Shown piece after piece: positions 33,357-43,655 of a stretch of 64,000 nucleotides of DNA; within the stretch, counting starts at the first letter, position 1, and each line of letters opens with the position of its first letter. The translations under genes and the position numbers were made by a program. The notes beneath the pieces are model-generated. The model searched no databases. It saw only the letters and a program-made list of their open reading frames with translations, and was not told the DNA's origin. Location of the stretch: the NCBI RefSeq assembly GCF_021698975.1, contig NZ_SSXA01000008.1, positions 1 to 64,000 of the forward strand, given 5' to 3'. Source of the stretch: Blastococcus sp. KM273128. Lineage in GTDB: Bacteria; Actinomycetota; Actinomycetes; Mycobacteriales; Geodermatophilaceae.

Positions 33357-35176
33357 TGGAGCTCGAGCGGCACGAGTACGACGTCGTCGTCGTCGGCGCG
33401 GGGGGTGCGGGCCTGCGGGCCGCCATCGAGGCCCACGAGGCCGGCGCGCGGACCGCCGTCGTCTGCAAGTCCCTGCTGGGCAAGGCGCACACGGTCATGG
33501 CCGAGGGCGGGATCGCCGCGGCCATGGCCAACCTCTACCCGGAGGACAACTGGCGGGTGCACTTCCGCGACACCATGCGCGGCGGGAAGATGCTCAACCA
33601 CTGGCGGATGGCCCAGCTGCACGCGCAGGAGGCACCGGACCGGGTCCGGGAGCTCGAGGACTGGGGCGCCCTGTTCGACCGCACACCGGACGGCCTGATC
33701 AGCCAGCGGGACTTCGGCGGTCACCGCTACGCCCGGCTCGCCCACGTCGGCGACCGCACCGGGCTCGAGCTGATCCGCACCCTCCAGCAGCGCACCGTCG
33801 CGCTCGGCATCGACGTCTACATGGAGTGCACGGTCACCCGGCTGCTCACCGGACCGGCCGGGGATGGTGGGGCGGGCGAAGAACACGGCGTCACCGGCGC
33901 GTTCGGCTACTGGCGGGAGTCCGGCCGGTTCGTGGCCTGGCAGGCCCCGTCGGTGGTGCTGGCCACCGGCGGCATCGGCAAGTCCTACAAGGTCACCTCG
34001 AACTCGTGGGAGTACACCGGCGACGGCCACTCGCTGGCGCTGCAGGCCGGGGCCACGCTCGTCAACATGGAGTTCGTCCAGTTCCACCCGACGGGGATGG
34101 TCTGGCCGCCGTCGGTGCGCGGCATCCTCGTGACCGAGAGCGTGCGGGGCGACGGCGGCGTCCTCAAGAACTCGGCCGGCAACCGCTTCATGTTCGACTA
34201 CATCCCGGACTTCTTCCGCAAGGAGACGGCGGAGACCGAGGAGGAGGCCGACCGCTGGTACGAGGACAAGAAGAACAACCGGCGCCCGCCCGAGCTGCTC
34301 CCCCGCGACGAGGTGGCCCGGGCGATCAACAGCGAGGTCAAGGCCGGCCGCGGCACCCCGCACGGCGGCGTCTTCCTCGACATCGCCTCGCGCCGGCCGG
34401 CCGAGTACATCCGCAAGCGGCTGCCCTCGATGTACCACCAGTTCAAGGAGCTCGCCGAGGTGGACATCACCGCCGAGGCGATGGAGGTGGGGCCGACCTG
34501 CCACTACGTCATGGGCGGTGTGGAGGTCGAGCCCGACACCGAAGCCGCGCGCGTGCCGGGGCTCTTCGCCGCCGGTGAGGTCGCCGGCGGCATGCACGGG
34601 TCGAACCGGCTCGGCGGCAACTCCCTGTCCGACCTGCTCGTCTTCGGCCGCCGGGCCGGCCTGGCCGCGGCCGAGCACGCCGCCGAGCGCGAGCACACCC
34701 GCGGAGTGCTCGCCGAGGACGCGCTCGCCGACGCGGCCCGGGCGGCGCTGGCCCCGTTCGAGCGGGAGGGCGGCGAGAACCCCTACACCGTGCAGCACGA
34801 CCTGCAGCAGACGATGCACGACCTGGTCGGGATCATCCGCACGGCGCCGGAGATGGAGCAGGCGCTGGAGCGGATCGCCGCGCTCAAGGAGCGGGTGGCC
34901 GCCCTGTCCGTCGAGGGGCACCGGCAGTACAACCCCGGCTGGCACCTCGCACTCGACCTGCCGCACATGCTGCTCGTGAGCGAGTGCATCGCCCGGGCGG
35001 CGCTGGCGCGGGAGGAGAGCCGGGGCGGGCACACCCGCGACGACTTCCCCGCCACCGACGAGGAGTGGGCCCGCACGAACCTCGTCTGCGCGCTCGCGCC
35101 GGACGGAGACGTCGCGCTGACCCGGCAGCCGCTCCCGCAGATGCCGCCCGAGCTCACCGAGATCTTCGAGTCGTGA
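33356..35176 (+). CDS. sdhA: Succinate dehydrogenase/fumarate reductase flavoprotein subunit
   Basis: A 606-aa FAD protein. VVVVGAGGAGLRAAIEA binds FAD. KAHTVMAEGGIAAAM corresponds to the covalent-flavin region; the family's usual S-H-T is represented by A-H-T. FHPTGM and RLGGNSLSDLLVFGRRAG form the active-site and C-terminal FAD contacts, and GGMHGSNRLGG carries the expected Arg and His. It oxidises succinate to fumarate at the membrane face with the anchor (32583) and SdhB (35211). Confidence 0.95.
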   Translation: MELERHEYDVVVVGAGGAGLRAAIEAHEAGARTAVVCKSLLGKAHTVMAEGGIAAAMANLYPEDNWRVHFRDTMRGGKMLNHWRMAQLHAQEAPDRVRELEDWGALFDRTPDGLISQRDFGGHRYARLAHVGDRTGLELIRTLQQRTVALGIDVYMECTVTRLLTGPAGDGGAGEEHGVTGAFGYWRESGRFVAWQAPSVVLATGGIGKSYKVTSNSWEYTGDGHSLALQAGATLVNMEFVQFHPTGMVWPPSVRGILVTESVRGDGGVLKNSAGNRFMFDYIPDFFRKETAETEEEADRWYEDKKNNRRPPELLPRDEVARAINSEVKAGRGTPHGGVFLDIASRRPAEYIRKRLPSMYHQFKELAEVDITAEAMEVGPTCHYVMGGVEVEPDTEAARVPGLFAAGEVAGGMHGSNRLGGNSLSDLLVFGRRAGLAAAEHAAEREHTRGVLAEDALADAARAALAPFEREGGENPYTVQHDLQQTMHDLVGIIRTAPEMEQALERIAALKERVAALSVEGHRQYNPGWHLALDLPHMLLVSECIARAALAREESRGGHTRDDFPATDEEWARTNLVCALAPDGDVALTRQPLPQMPPELTEIFES

Positions 35177-35210
35177 GCGACCTCGCGAGCTCAGGAGGGA
35201 GCACAGCGGC

Positions 35211-35966
35211 ATGACGTACGACGCGACGTTCCGGGTGTGGCGGGGCGACGCCGCGGGCGGTGACCTCCAGACGTTCACGGTGGCGGTGAACGAGGGCGAG
35301 GTGGTCCTCGACGTCATCCACCGGCTGCAGGCCACCCAGGCCGGTGACCTCGCCGTCCGGTGGAACTGCAAGGCCGGCAAGTGCGGGTCGTGCAGCGCCG
35401 AGGTGAACGGCCGCCCGCGGCTGATGTGCATGACGCGGATGAGCACGTTCGCCGAGACCGAGACGGTGACCGTCACCCCGCTGCGGACGTTCCCCGTCAT
35501 CCGCGACCTGGTCACCGACGTCTCCTACAACTACGAGAAGGCCGCCCAGATCCCGGCGTTCGCGCCCCGGCCGCGCGAGGCCGACGGCAGCCACCGGATG
35601 CAGCAGGTCGACGTCGAGCGCTCGCAGGAGTTCCGCAAGTGCATCGAGTGCTGGCTCTGCCAGGACACCTGCCACGTCATCCGCGACCACGAGGAGAACA
35701 AGCGGAGCTTCGCCGGGCCCCGCTTCCTCATCCGGCTCGCCGAGCTGGACATGCACCCGCTCGACGAGCGGGACCGTCGCGACGCCGCCCAGGACGAGTT
35801 CGGGCTCGGCTACTGCAACATCACCAAGTGCTGCAGCGAGGTCTGCCCGGAGGGCATCCACCTGACGGACAACGGCATCATCCCGCTGAAGGAGCGGGTG
35901 GTGGACCGGCGGTTCGACCCGCTCACCTGGCTGGGGTCGAAGATCGGACGCCGCCCGTCGCGATGA
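35211..35966 (+). CDS. sdhB: Succinate dehydrogenase/fumarate reductase iron-sulfur subunit
   Basis: A 251-aa protein. The N-terminal ferredoxin domain has CKAGKCGSCSAEVNG with a later Cys (LMCMTRM). The C-terminal part has CIECWLCQDTCH and CNITKCCSEVCPEGIH for the further clusters. It carries electrons from the flavin to the quinone. TCAGGAGGGAGCACAGCGGC upstream is a strong ribosome-binding site. It ends the operon; the following gene lies 68 bp further with its own start signals. Confidence 0.95.
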   Translation: MTYDATFRVWRGDAAGGDLQTFTVAVNEGEVVLDVIHRLQATQAGDLAVRWNCKAGKCGSCSAEVNGRPRLMCMTRMSTFAETETVTVTPLRTFPVIRDLVTDVSYNYEKAAQIPAFAPRPREADGSHRMQQVDVERSQEFRKCIECWLCQDTCHVIRDHEENKRSFAGPRFLIRLAELDMHPLDERDRRDAAQDEFGLGYCNITKCCSEVCPEGIHLTDNGIIPLKERVVDRRFDPLTWLGSKIGRRPSR

Positions 35967-36034
35967 GTTCCCGCCCGCCCCCGGATGACACGATGCCCCG
36001 GGGCCGGCACCGGCCGGTCAGCGAGGGAGTCGCC

Positions 36035-37486
36035 ATGACGCAGGACGCGGGACGCACGATCCACATCGACGGGCAGTGGCGCCCGGCCGACGGGGGCGCC
36101 ACCTTCGACGTCACGGACCCGGCCACGGGCGAGGTCATCGGGCAGGCCGCGGACGGCGGCCGGGCCGACACCGAGGCCGCGATCGCGGCCGCCGAGCGTG
36201 CGCTGGCGGGCTGGTCGGGCGCGACGGCCTACGAGCGCGCCGCCGTCCTCGCCAAGGCGGACGCCCTGATGCGGGAGCGCCGCAAGGACCTGGCCGCGCT
36301 GATGACGCGGGAGCAGGGCAAGCCCCTCAAGGCCTCGATGAACGAGGTCGCGTACGCCGCGGACTTCCTCGCCTGGTTCGCCGAGGAGGCCAAGCGCATC
36401 GGCGGTGTCACGATCCCCTCGGCGCGGGCCGACCAGCGGTTCGTCACGATGCGCCAGCCGGTCGGCGTGGTCGCCGCCATCACCCCGTGGAACTACCCGA
36501 TCTCCATGCTGACCCGCAAGCTCGCCCCGGCCATCGCGTCCGGGTGCACGTCGGTGCTCAAGCCCGCCGAGCAGACCCCGCTGTGCGCGGTCGCCACGGT
36601 GCAGCTGCTGGCCGACGCCGGCCTCCCCGCCGGGGTGGTCAACCTGGTCACCACCACCCGCGCGGCCGAGGTCGGTGACGCGCTGCTGGAGTCGCCGGTG
36701 GTGCGGAAGCTGACGTTCACCGGCTCGACCGCCGTCGGGAAGATGCTGGTGCAGAAGGCCGGCGCCACCTTGAAGCGGGTGTCGGTCGAGCTGGGGGGCC
36801 ACGCACCGTTCATCGTCTTCGCCGACGCCGATCCCGTGCGTGCGGCGAAGGGCGCCGCGCTGGTGAAGTTCCTCAACACCGGGCAGGCGTGCATCAGCCC
36901 GAACCGCATCTACGTCCACCGGTCGATCTACGACACGTTCGTGGCGACCCTCGACCAGCGCATCGCGGCCCTGCGCGTGGGCAAGGGGGACTCCGACGGC
37001 GTCTCCATCGGCCCGCTGATCGACGACCGCGCCGTGGCCAAGATGGAGGCCCAGGTGCTCGACGCCCGCACCAAGGGCGCCCGGGTGGTGGCCGGTGGCG
37101 AGCGGGTGCAGGTCGACGGACTCGACGGCACGACCTTCTTCGCCCCGACGCTGCTGGCCGACGTGACGCCGGACATGCTCATCTCGTGCGAGGAGACCTT
37201 CGGGCCCATCGCCGCGGTCACGCCGTTCGACGACGAGGACGAGGTCATCGCCCGGGCGAACGACACCGAGTACGGTCTCGCCGCCTACGTCTACACCAAC
37301 GACCTGTCGACGGCGATCCGCGTGACCGAGAAGCTGCGCTTCGGGATGATCGGCGTCAACGACATCAACCCGACCTCCGCGGCCGCCCCGTTCGGCGGGG
37401 TGAAGGCCAGCGGCCTGGGGCGCGAGGGCGGGTACGAGGGCATCGACGAGTACCTCGACACCAAGCTCGTCGGCATCTCCGTCTGA
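36035..37486 (+). CDS. gabD: NAD(P)-dependent succinate-semialdehyde dehydrogenase family
   Basis: A 483-aa aldehyde dehydrogenase. Visible are the ITPWNYPI cofactor strand, KPAEQTPL, FTGSTAVGKML, the catalytic Glu in VELGGHAPFIVF and the catalytic Cys in NTGQACISPNR. The EQGKPLKASMNEV segment and the overall pattern place it with GabD-type enzymes, which make succinate. Lying directly after the succinate dehydrogenase genes suits that assignment. The GTCGCCATG start is preceded by GCGAGGGAG. A related broad-range aldehyde dehydrogenase is the main alternative. Confidence 0.85.
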   Translation: MTQDAGRTIHIDGQWRPADGGATFDVTDPATGEVIGQAADGGRADTEAAIAAAERALAGWSGATAYERAAVLAKADALMRERRKDLAALMTREQGKPLKASMNEVAYAADFLAWFAEEAKRIGGVTIPSARADQRFVTMRQPVGVVAAITPWNYPISMLTRKLAPAIASGCTSVLKPAEQTPLCAVATVQLLADAGLPAGVVNLVTTTRAAEVGDALLESPVVRKLTFTGSTAVGKMLVQKAGATLKRVSVELGGHAPFIVFADADPVRAAKGAALVKFLNTGQACISPNRIYVHRSIYDTFVATLDQRIAALRVGKGDSDGVSIGPLIDDRAVAKMEAQVLDARTKGARVVAGGERVQVDGLDGTTFFAPTLLADVTPDMLISCEETFGPIAAVTPFDDEDEVIARANDTEYGLAAYVYTNDLSTAIRVTEKLRFGMIGVNDINPTSAAAPFGGVKASGLGREGGYEGIDEYLDTKLVGISV

Positions 37487-37559
37487 ACCGGTGCGAACGG
37501 CCGACGGCCGCTGTGCCACGCTCCGGGTGGCCGCACGGACCAGCTGAGAGGGACCCCTG

Positions 37560-38855
<1,296 letters not shown>

Positions 38856-38899
38856 GCGCGGAGGCGAGGCGGTCCGGCCCGGTCACCGAGGTGACCGGG

Positions 38900-39295
38900 T
38901 CAGACCGTTCCCTCCTCCTGGTCGAGGCAGAGGATGTTGCCCTCGCTGTCCTTGAACCAGGCGGCCCGACCCAGGCCCTCCGCGGACGCGATCTCGCCGT
39001 CCCAGCGGACGCCGGGCATGCCGTCGTAGACCTCGAAGGTCACCCCCCTGCTCTTGAGGTCGCGCACCTCGGCCTCGAGGTCGTCGACGTGCCACTGGGC
39101 GATGGTGTGCCCGGCCCGGCCGGCGAACTCGGTCTCGTAGACGTGGAAGCTCGTCCCGCCGTCGGTGCGGTAGGTGAGCGCGACGCCGTCGATCTCCCTC
39201 GTCGGCGTCAGCCCCAGCACGTCCGCGTAGAAGTCCCGCGCCCGCTTCAGATCGGCGGCGGGGATGTTGGCCTCGACCCTGCTGCTGCTCAGCAT
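38900..39295 (-). CDS. VOC (glyoxalase/bleomycin-resistance) family protein
   Basis: A 131-aa protein with a single VOC domain: VEANIPAADLKRARDFYADVLGL at the start, FHVYET and HTIAQWHVDD in the middle, and AAWFKDSEGNILCLDQ at the end with the conserved metal-site region. Such proteins bind metals and small electrophiles, or only scaffold. It diverges from the nitronate monooxygenase gene across about 210 bp. Substrate unknown. Confidence 0.87.
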   Translation of the reverse strand: MLSSSRVEANIPAADLKRARDFYADVLGLTPTREIDGVALTYRTDGGTSFHVYETEFAGRAGHTIAQWHVDDLEAEVRDLKSRGVTFEVYDGMPGVRWDGEIASAEGLGRAAWFKDSEGNILCLDQEEGTV

Positions 39296-39505
39296 CGTCG
39301 TCTCCCGGGTTCTCGTGGCCCCCGCTCGGTCGGAAACCGTAGTAGCGGGGGCACGCCGCGGGGAGGGTCCTCGGGCTCTGCTCGACGTTCCCCCGGCTCA
39401 CGGCCCCCGGACCGCTGCCCGGGGGTGGCGGTCGTCGGGAGCACTTGACCCGTGCGCGCGCTGGCGCGACGCTCGTCAGTCGCCACCGCGCTCGGGGAGG
39501 CAGAC

Positions 39506-40483
39506 GTGCAGACACGGTTCACGGCGCTCGTCGGCTGCTCGGTTCCCCTCCAGCAGGCCCCCATGGGCGCGGTGTCGTCGCCGGACCTGGCGGTCGCCGT
39601 CGCGGACGCCGGAGGTGTCGGCACGATCACCTGCCTAGGAGTGCCCACCGCGGTCTTCGTGCGCCGATTGGACGACATGCGTCGGCGCACGCCGGGCGTG
39701 CTGTCGGCCAACGTGCTCCTCGAGGACACCGACGAGGATGCCGTCGTCGCCGCCGCGGAGCGGGTGCGGGTGGTGGACTTCTTCTGGTTCGATCCCTCGC
39801 CACGGCTCGTGGACCTCGTGCACCGGGCGGGGGCGCTGGTCGGCTGGCAGGTCGGGTCGGTCGAGGAGGCGCGCGTCGCAGCGGATGCCGGCTGCGACCT
39901 CGTCACCGCGCAGGGCCGCGAGGCCGGCGGCCACGTCCGCGGTGACCGCCCGCTGCTGCCCCTGCTCGCCGAGGTCCTCGACGCGGTCCCGATCCCGGTC
40001 CTCGCCGCCGGCGGCATCGCCGACGCGCACGCCTTCGCCGCGGTGCTGTCCGCCGGGGCGGACGGAGCACGGATCGGCACTGCGTTCGTGGCGACCACGG
40101 AGTCCGCCGCCCACCCGGTCTACAAGCAGGCGCTCGTCGACGCTGCCGGCGACGGCACCGTCCTCAGCAGCGCGTTCGCCCGCGGCTGCCCCCTCTGCAC
40201 GATCCGCCCGCGGCACCGGGTCCTCCGCAGCGCCGTCGAACGGGCCGCGGCGTCGGACGAGGAGGTCATCGGGACGGTGACGGCGGGCGGCGGGCGGGTC
40301 GCGCTGCCCCGCGGCGCCGGGCTGCCCCCGCACACCGCCGTGGACGGCGACGTGGCCGCCATGGCGCTGTACGCGGGTGCCGGGGTGGGCGCCGTCACCG
40401 CCGTCCGGACGGCGGCGGAGGTGGTCGCCGACCTGACGAGCGCCCTGACCTCGCACGACGGTCCAGCCGCTCCGCCGTCCTGA
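39506..40483 (+). CDS. Nitronate monooxygenase
   Basis: A 325-aa FMN-dependent TIM-barrel oxygenase. It begins VPLQQAPMGAVSSPDLAVAVADAGGVG, typical of the 2-nitropropane dioxygenase group, and has AQGREAGGHVRG with the expected catalytic His, then PVLAAGGIADAHAFAAVLSAGADGARIGTAFVAT. The GTG at 39506 is chosen for its GGGGAGG site; a longer in-frame start at 39452 is possible. It would oxidise nitronates such as propionate 3-nitronate. Stands alone between divergent and convergent neighbours. Confidence 0.88.
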   Translation: MQTRFTALVGCSVPLQQAPMGAVSSPDLAVAVADAGGVGTITCLGVPTAVFVRRLDDMRRRTPGVLSANVLLEDTDEDAVVAAAERVRVVDFFWFDPSPRLVDLVHRAGALVGWQVGSVEEARVAADAGCDLVTAQGREAGGHVRGDRPLLPLLAEVLDAVPIPVLAAGGIADAHAFAAVLSAGADGARIGTAFVATTESAAHPVYKQALVDAAGDGTVLSSAFARGCPLCTIRPRHRVLRSAVERAAASDEEVIGTVTAGGGRVALPRGAGLPPHTAVDGDVAAMALYAGAGVGAVTAVRTAAEVVADLTSALTSHDGPAAPPS

Positions 40484-40514
40484 CCGGCGGCGGCGGAGCG
40501 GCCGACCGGGTGCC

Positions 40515-41258
40515 TCAGACGCTCGTCGCGCGGGCGGCCTCGTCGATCAGCCGCGCGACGACGTCGGGCCGGGAGACCGTGACGGCGTGCGAGGCATCCA
40601 CCTCCACGACCGACGACGACGCGCGCTCCGCCATGAAGCGCTGCGCCTGCGCCGGGACGGCCAGGTCCTGGAGCGTGACCAGGGTCCAGGACGGGACGGT
40701 CTTCCACGCTGCCTTCGTCGCCTTGTCCGCCAGGGCGTCGGCGATGATCGGCCGCTGGGTGACCGCCATCAGCTCGGCGGCGTCCGCCGGCACGTCGGCG
40801 GCGAAGATCGCGTGGAACTTCTCCTGCTCGATGTACAGGTCGTCGGCGGTCTGCCCGTCGGGCCCCCGCACGGCCACCGGGCGCAGCGCCGAGCCGAGCT
40901 CGTTGCCCGGGTACTTCCCGGCCAGCTCGCCGGTGCTCTCGCCCTCGTCGAGCAGGAAGCTGGCGACGAACACCAGCGCCCGCACCCGCGGGTGCCCCTC
41001 GGCGGCCTCGCTCATCACGCTGCCCCCGTACGAGTGGCCGGCCACCACGACCGGGCCCTCGATGCTGTCCAGCACGTCGCGCACCAGCGCGGCGTCGCCG
41101 TCCAGCGAGCGGAGCGGGTTGGCCACCGCGATCACCGGATAGCCCTGCCCCCGCAGCCGCGCGACGACGCCGTTCCAGCTCGACGAGTCGGCGAAGGCTC
41201 CGTGGACGAGCACCACCGTGGGCGTGGTGGTGCGGATCTCGGACGTGCTGCTGGTCAT
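40515..41258 (-). CDS. Alpha/beta hydrolase
   Basis: A 247-aa hydrolase. VVLVHGAFADSSSWNGVV holds the oxyanion-hole region, VVAGHSYGGSVMSEA the nucleophile Ser, and the final His lies in EVDASHAVTVSRP. It is close to the short, cofactor-free esterase/haloperoxidase-like proteins common in actinobacteria. The ATG at 41258 has GGGGAGAGACC upstream. It diverges from a GntR regulator that may control it. Confidence 0.87.
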   Translation of the reverse strand: MTSSTSEIRTTTPTVVLVHGAFADSSSWNGVVARLRGQGYPVIAVANPLRSLDGDAALVRDVLDSIEGPVVVAGHSYGGSVMSEAAEGHPRVRALVFVASFLLDEGESTGELAGKYPGNELGSALRPVAVRGPDGQTADDLYIEQEKFHAIFAADVPADAAELMAVTQRPIIADALADKATKAAWKTVPSWTLVTLQDLAVPAQAQRFMAERASSSVVEVDASHAVTVSRPDVVARLIDEAARATSV

Positions 41259-41342
41259 CGGTCTCTCCCCTTCGGTCGGCGGACGACGCCTCGTCGCCCG
41301 TGCGGTCGCGCCCTCGTGCGCTCCCCCGCTCGCGCCGCCGGT

Positions 41343-41364
41343 GTGCGATATATTGCATATCAGC
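41343..41364. promoter_or_regulatory. AT-rich operator between hydrolase and GntR genes
   Basis: TGCGATATATTGCATATCAGC holds the inverted pair GATAT (41347-41351) and ATATC (41357-41361), the only clearly AT-rich island in the neighbourhood. TATATT (41349-41354) could act as a -10 for one direction. FCD-type GntR proteins typically bind short AT-rich palindromes in divergent promoters, so autoregulation and control of the hydrolase gene are plausible. Confidence 0.5.
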
Positions 41365-41431
41365 GACCGTGCCCGTAAGACCTTCTCGCGCACGTTCCCG
41401 TTCCGCCGGATCCCCGCAGGAGGGCCAGCCC

Positions 41432-42079
41432 GTGCCGATCCCCCCGACCGGTCCCGGCGGCGACCGCGGCCTGCTGCGCGACGACGTGTACCGCCGGCTG
41501 CGCGACGCGATCGTCGACGGCACCTTCACCCCGGGTGAGCAGCTGCGGGACCTCGAGCTCGCGGCCTGGCTGGGCGTCAGCCGGACCCCGGTGCGCGAGG
41601 CGCTGCTCCGGCTCGCGCACTCCGGCCTCGTGCACTCCCGGCCCGGGCGCTCCACCGTGGTGAGCGCCCTCGACGCGCGGGACGTCCGCGATGCCCGCGA
41701 CGTCGTCGCCGCGATGCACGAGCTCGCTGCCCGCGAGGCGGTCCCCGCGCTCGTGCAGGGGGACGTGGACGCCATGCGGGAGGCCAACCACCGGTTCGCC
41801 GCCGCCGTCGACTCCGGGGACGTCGAGCAGGCGCTGCTCGCGGACGACGAACTGCACGGCGTCCTCGTGCGCATCGCGGGCAACCGCGCCCTCGCGACGG
41901 TGCTCGAGCAGTTCACGCCGACGGTGCGCCGCGCGGAGCGGTTGCGGTTCGGCTCCCTGCGCGGCCGCGCCTCCGTCGCCCGCCACGAGGAGCTGATCCG
42001 CCTCTGCGCCGCCGGCGACGTCGAGGGCGCGGCCTCCGTCGCCTACGACACCTGGCACAGCCTGCCGAGCGACGGGTGA
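41432..42079 (+). CDS. GntR family regulator (FCD subfamily)
   Basis: A 215-aa regulator with an N-terminal winged helix (LRDDVYRRLRDAIVDGTFTPGEQLRDLELAAWLGVSRTPVREALLRL in outline, residues 11-60) and a C-terminal helical FCD domain with DARDVVAAMHELAAREAVP and a metal-ligand-like H in the ELHGVLVRIAGN segment. Start GTG follows CAGGAGGGCC. It diverges from the alpha/beta hydrolase gene, with the operator at 41343-41364 between them. Confidence 0.88.
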   Translation: MPIPPTGPGGDRGLLRDDVYRRLRDAIVDGTFTPGEQLRDLELAAWLGVSRTPVREALLRLAHSGLVHSRPGRSTVVSALDARDVRDARDVVAAMHELAAREAVPALVQGDVDAMREANHRFAAAVDSGDVEQALLADDELHGVLVRIAGNRALATVLEQFTPTVRRAERLRFGSLRGRASVARHEELIRLCAAGDVEGAASVAYDTWHSLPSDG

Positions 42080-42090
42080 GCGCGGCGCCG

Positions 42091-42444
42091 TCACGGGGCG
42101 ATGACGAGCTCGGCGATGAGGTCGCCGTCCATCACGAACCGGTACCGCAGGTCGGCGACGCCGCCGGGGAAGTCGCCCTCGAGGTGGTTGACCGCGACCC
42201 AGCGCGCGTCATCGGTCCGTTCGGCGGCGACCAGCTCGGTGGTGTAGCGGAACGCGGCCCCGGCGCGGGTGAGGAAGCCGCGGATCTCCTCGGTCCCCCG
42301 GTAGGTCCTCCCCTCGTCGACGACGACGGCGCCGGGCGCGAAGGCCCGCAGCGCGGTCTCCGCGTCGCGGGCCCCGTGCGCCGCTAGGTAGGCCCGGATC
42401 GGAGCCGGGAGCTGGTCGGGTCGGATGCTGGTCGGAGTGCTCAT
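42091..42444 (-). CDS. SnoaL/NTF2-like family protein
   Basis: A 117-aa single-domain protein of the nuclear transport factor 2 fold: APIRAYLAAHGARDAETALRAFAPGAVVVDEGRTYRGTEEIRGFLTRA in outline is the typical first half, followed by a beta sheet (YTTELVAAERTDDARWVAVNHLEGDFPGG). These domains bind or isomerise small ligands. It diverges from the MerR gene whose operator region covers its promoter, so it is a likely target of that regulator. Confidence 0.8.
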   Translation of the reverse strand: MSTPTSIRPDQLPAPIRAYLAAHGARDAETALRAFAPGAVVVDEGRTYRGTEEIRGFLTRAGAAFRYTTELVAAERTDDARWVAVNHLEGDFPGGVADLRYRFVMDGDLIAELVIAP

Positions 42445-42470
42445 GGCCCGACCGTGCGCCGTCCCGGCGC

Positions 42471-42522
42471 GGGAGGGTCAAGTGCTGGACCCTCCCCCGG
42501 GGGGAGGGTGCACAGTGCCCCC
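42471..42522 (+). promoter_or_regulatory. MerR-type promoter with three GGGAGGGTC half-sites
   Basis: GGGAGGGTC (42471-42479), GACCCTCCC (42488-42496) and GGGGAGGGT (42501-42509) alternate in orientation and form two overlapping palindromes. TGGACC (42486-42491) and CACAGT (42511-42516) could be -35 and -10 boxes with the 19-bp spacer typical of MerR-controlled promoters. The MerR start GTG at 42523 lies 6 nt beyond the -10, suggesting a leaderless message. Confidence 0.55.
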
Positions 42523-43320
42523 GTGCTGGCGATCGGCGAGTTCTCCCGGCTGACCCACCTGGGCGTGCGCACGCTGCGCCGCTACCACGACGCGGGGCTG
42601 CTCGGGCCGGCGTGCGTCGACCACGCCACCGGCTACCGCTACTACACCGCCGAGCAGATCCCGGCCGCCCAGGTCATCCACCGGCTGCGCGAGCTCGACG
42701 TGCCCCTGCCCGAGGTCCAGCGCATCCTCCGCTCCCCCGACCCCGCCTCGCGCGCCGCGCTGGTGGCCGACCACCCGCAGCGGCTGGAGTCGGAACTCGA
42801 GCGCACCCGGGCCGCCGTCGCCTCGCTGCGCCGGCTGCTGCAGCCCGAGCCGCCGCCCCTGGATGTCGAACTGCGCGCCGTCCCGGCGGCGACGGTCGCC
42901 GCCGTGGAGGACGACGTGGCGCACGACGAGCTCCTCGCCTGGTACGCCGGGGCCATGGCCGAGCTGGACGCGGCGGTCGAGGAGCCGGTCGGTGCCCCGG
43001 GCACGCTGTGCGACAACGCCCTGTTCGAGCACGGGCGGGGCCACGTGCTCGTCTACCGGCCGACCGCCCGTCCCCCGCGCCGCGGCCGGGTGCACCCGGT
43101 CACCCTGCCGGCCGTGGAGCTGGCCGTGACCACCCACGCCGGCCCGCACGACGACATCGACGTCACCTACGGCGAGCTGGGAGCCTGGGTGGTGGCCAAC
43201 GCGCTCGCGGTGGCCGGGCCGGTGCGGGAGCGCTACCCGGTGGGCCCCCGCGACACGGACGACGCGTCGGCGTGGCGGACCGAGATCGGCTGGCCGGTCT
43301 TCCACGTCGGACCGGGCTGA
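42523..43320 (+). CDS. MerR family regulator with GyrI-like effector domain
   Basis: A 265-aa regulator. The N-terminus has the MerR helix-turn-helix and wing (IGEFSRLTHLGVRTLRRYHDAGLLGPACVD and ATGYRYYTAEQI). A coiled dimer helix (LESELERTRAAVASLRRLL) follows. Residues 120-265 form a GyrI/BmrR-like ligand domain with DVELRAVPAATVAAVED and AVTTHAGPHDDIDVTYGELGAWV. It is of the multidrug-sensing BmrR/TipA kind and probably activates its own promoter and perhaps the divergent SnoaL-like gene. Confidence 0.88.
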   Translation: MLAIGEFSRLTHLGVRTLRRYHDAGLLGPACVDHATGYRYYTAEQIPAAQVIHRLRELDVPLPEVQRILRSPDPASRAALVADHPQRLESELERTRAAVASLRRLLQPEPPPLDVELRAVPAATVAAVEDDVAHDELLAWYAGAMAELDAAVEEPVGAPGTLCDNALFEHGRGHVLVYRPTARPPRRGRVHPVTLPAVELAVTTHAGPHDDIDVTYGELGAWVVANALAVAGPVRERYPVGPRDTDDASAWRTEIGWPVFHVGPG

Positions 43321-43355
43321 TCCCGCCCGGTTCCCGACCTGCCCGCCAGCGGCCG

Positions 43356-43616
43356 TCAGCGGGAGATCGACAGGTCGGCCGCGTACCCCAGGCGTCGCAG
43401 CCCGGCCACCAGCCGCCGGCCGGCGGCGACCCGGTCCGGGCCGCTGAGCTGGAACAGCAGCCGCACGGGGCCGCTGCGCGGGACGTACAGCCCCGGGTTC
43501 CCCGGCTGCCCTTCGGCCGCGAGGGCGGCAGCGACGTCGTCCGGGACGTCGACCGAGCGGCGGTCGGGGTCGACCGGCTCGGCGGGGGTCACGCTCAGCA
43601 CGACCGACGTGGACAC
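43356..43616 (-). CDS. Small hypothetical protein
   Basis: An 86-aa predicted protein starting with GTG at 43616. It is a mixed alpha/beta sequence (SVVLSVTPAEPVDPDRRSVDVPDDVAAAL, then PVRLLFQLSGPDRVAAGRRLVAGLRRLGY). No family is recognised. Coding potential rests on sensible codon pattern and placement; no strong ribosome-binding site is seen. Confidence 0.5.
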   Translation of the reverse strand: MSTSVVLSVTPAEPVDPDRRSVDVPDDVAAALAAEGQPGNPGLYVPRSGPVRLLFQLSGPDRVAAGRRLVAGLRRLGYAADLSISR

Positions 43617-43655
43617 CGGCCGACCGTAGCGGCGCCCCCGACCTCCGATCAGGCC

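Noticed and set aside
33305-35515. 736-codon minus-strand open frame across sdhA
   Set aside because: Antisense of a clear flavoprotein gene with no ribosome-binding site or family features of its own.
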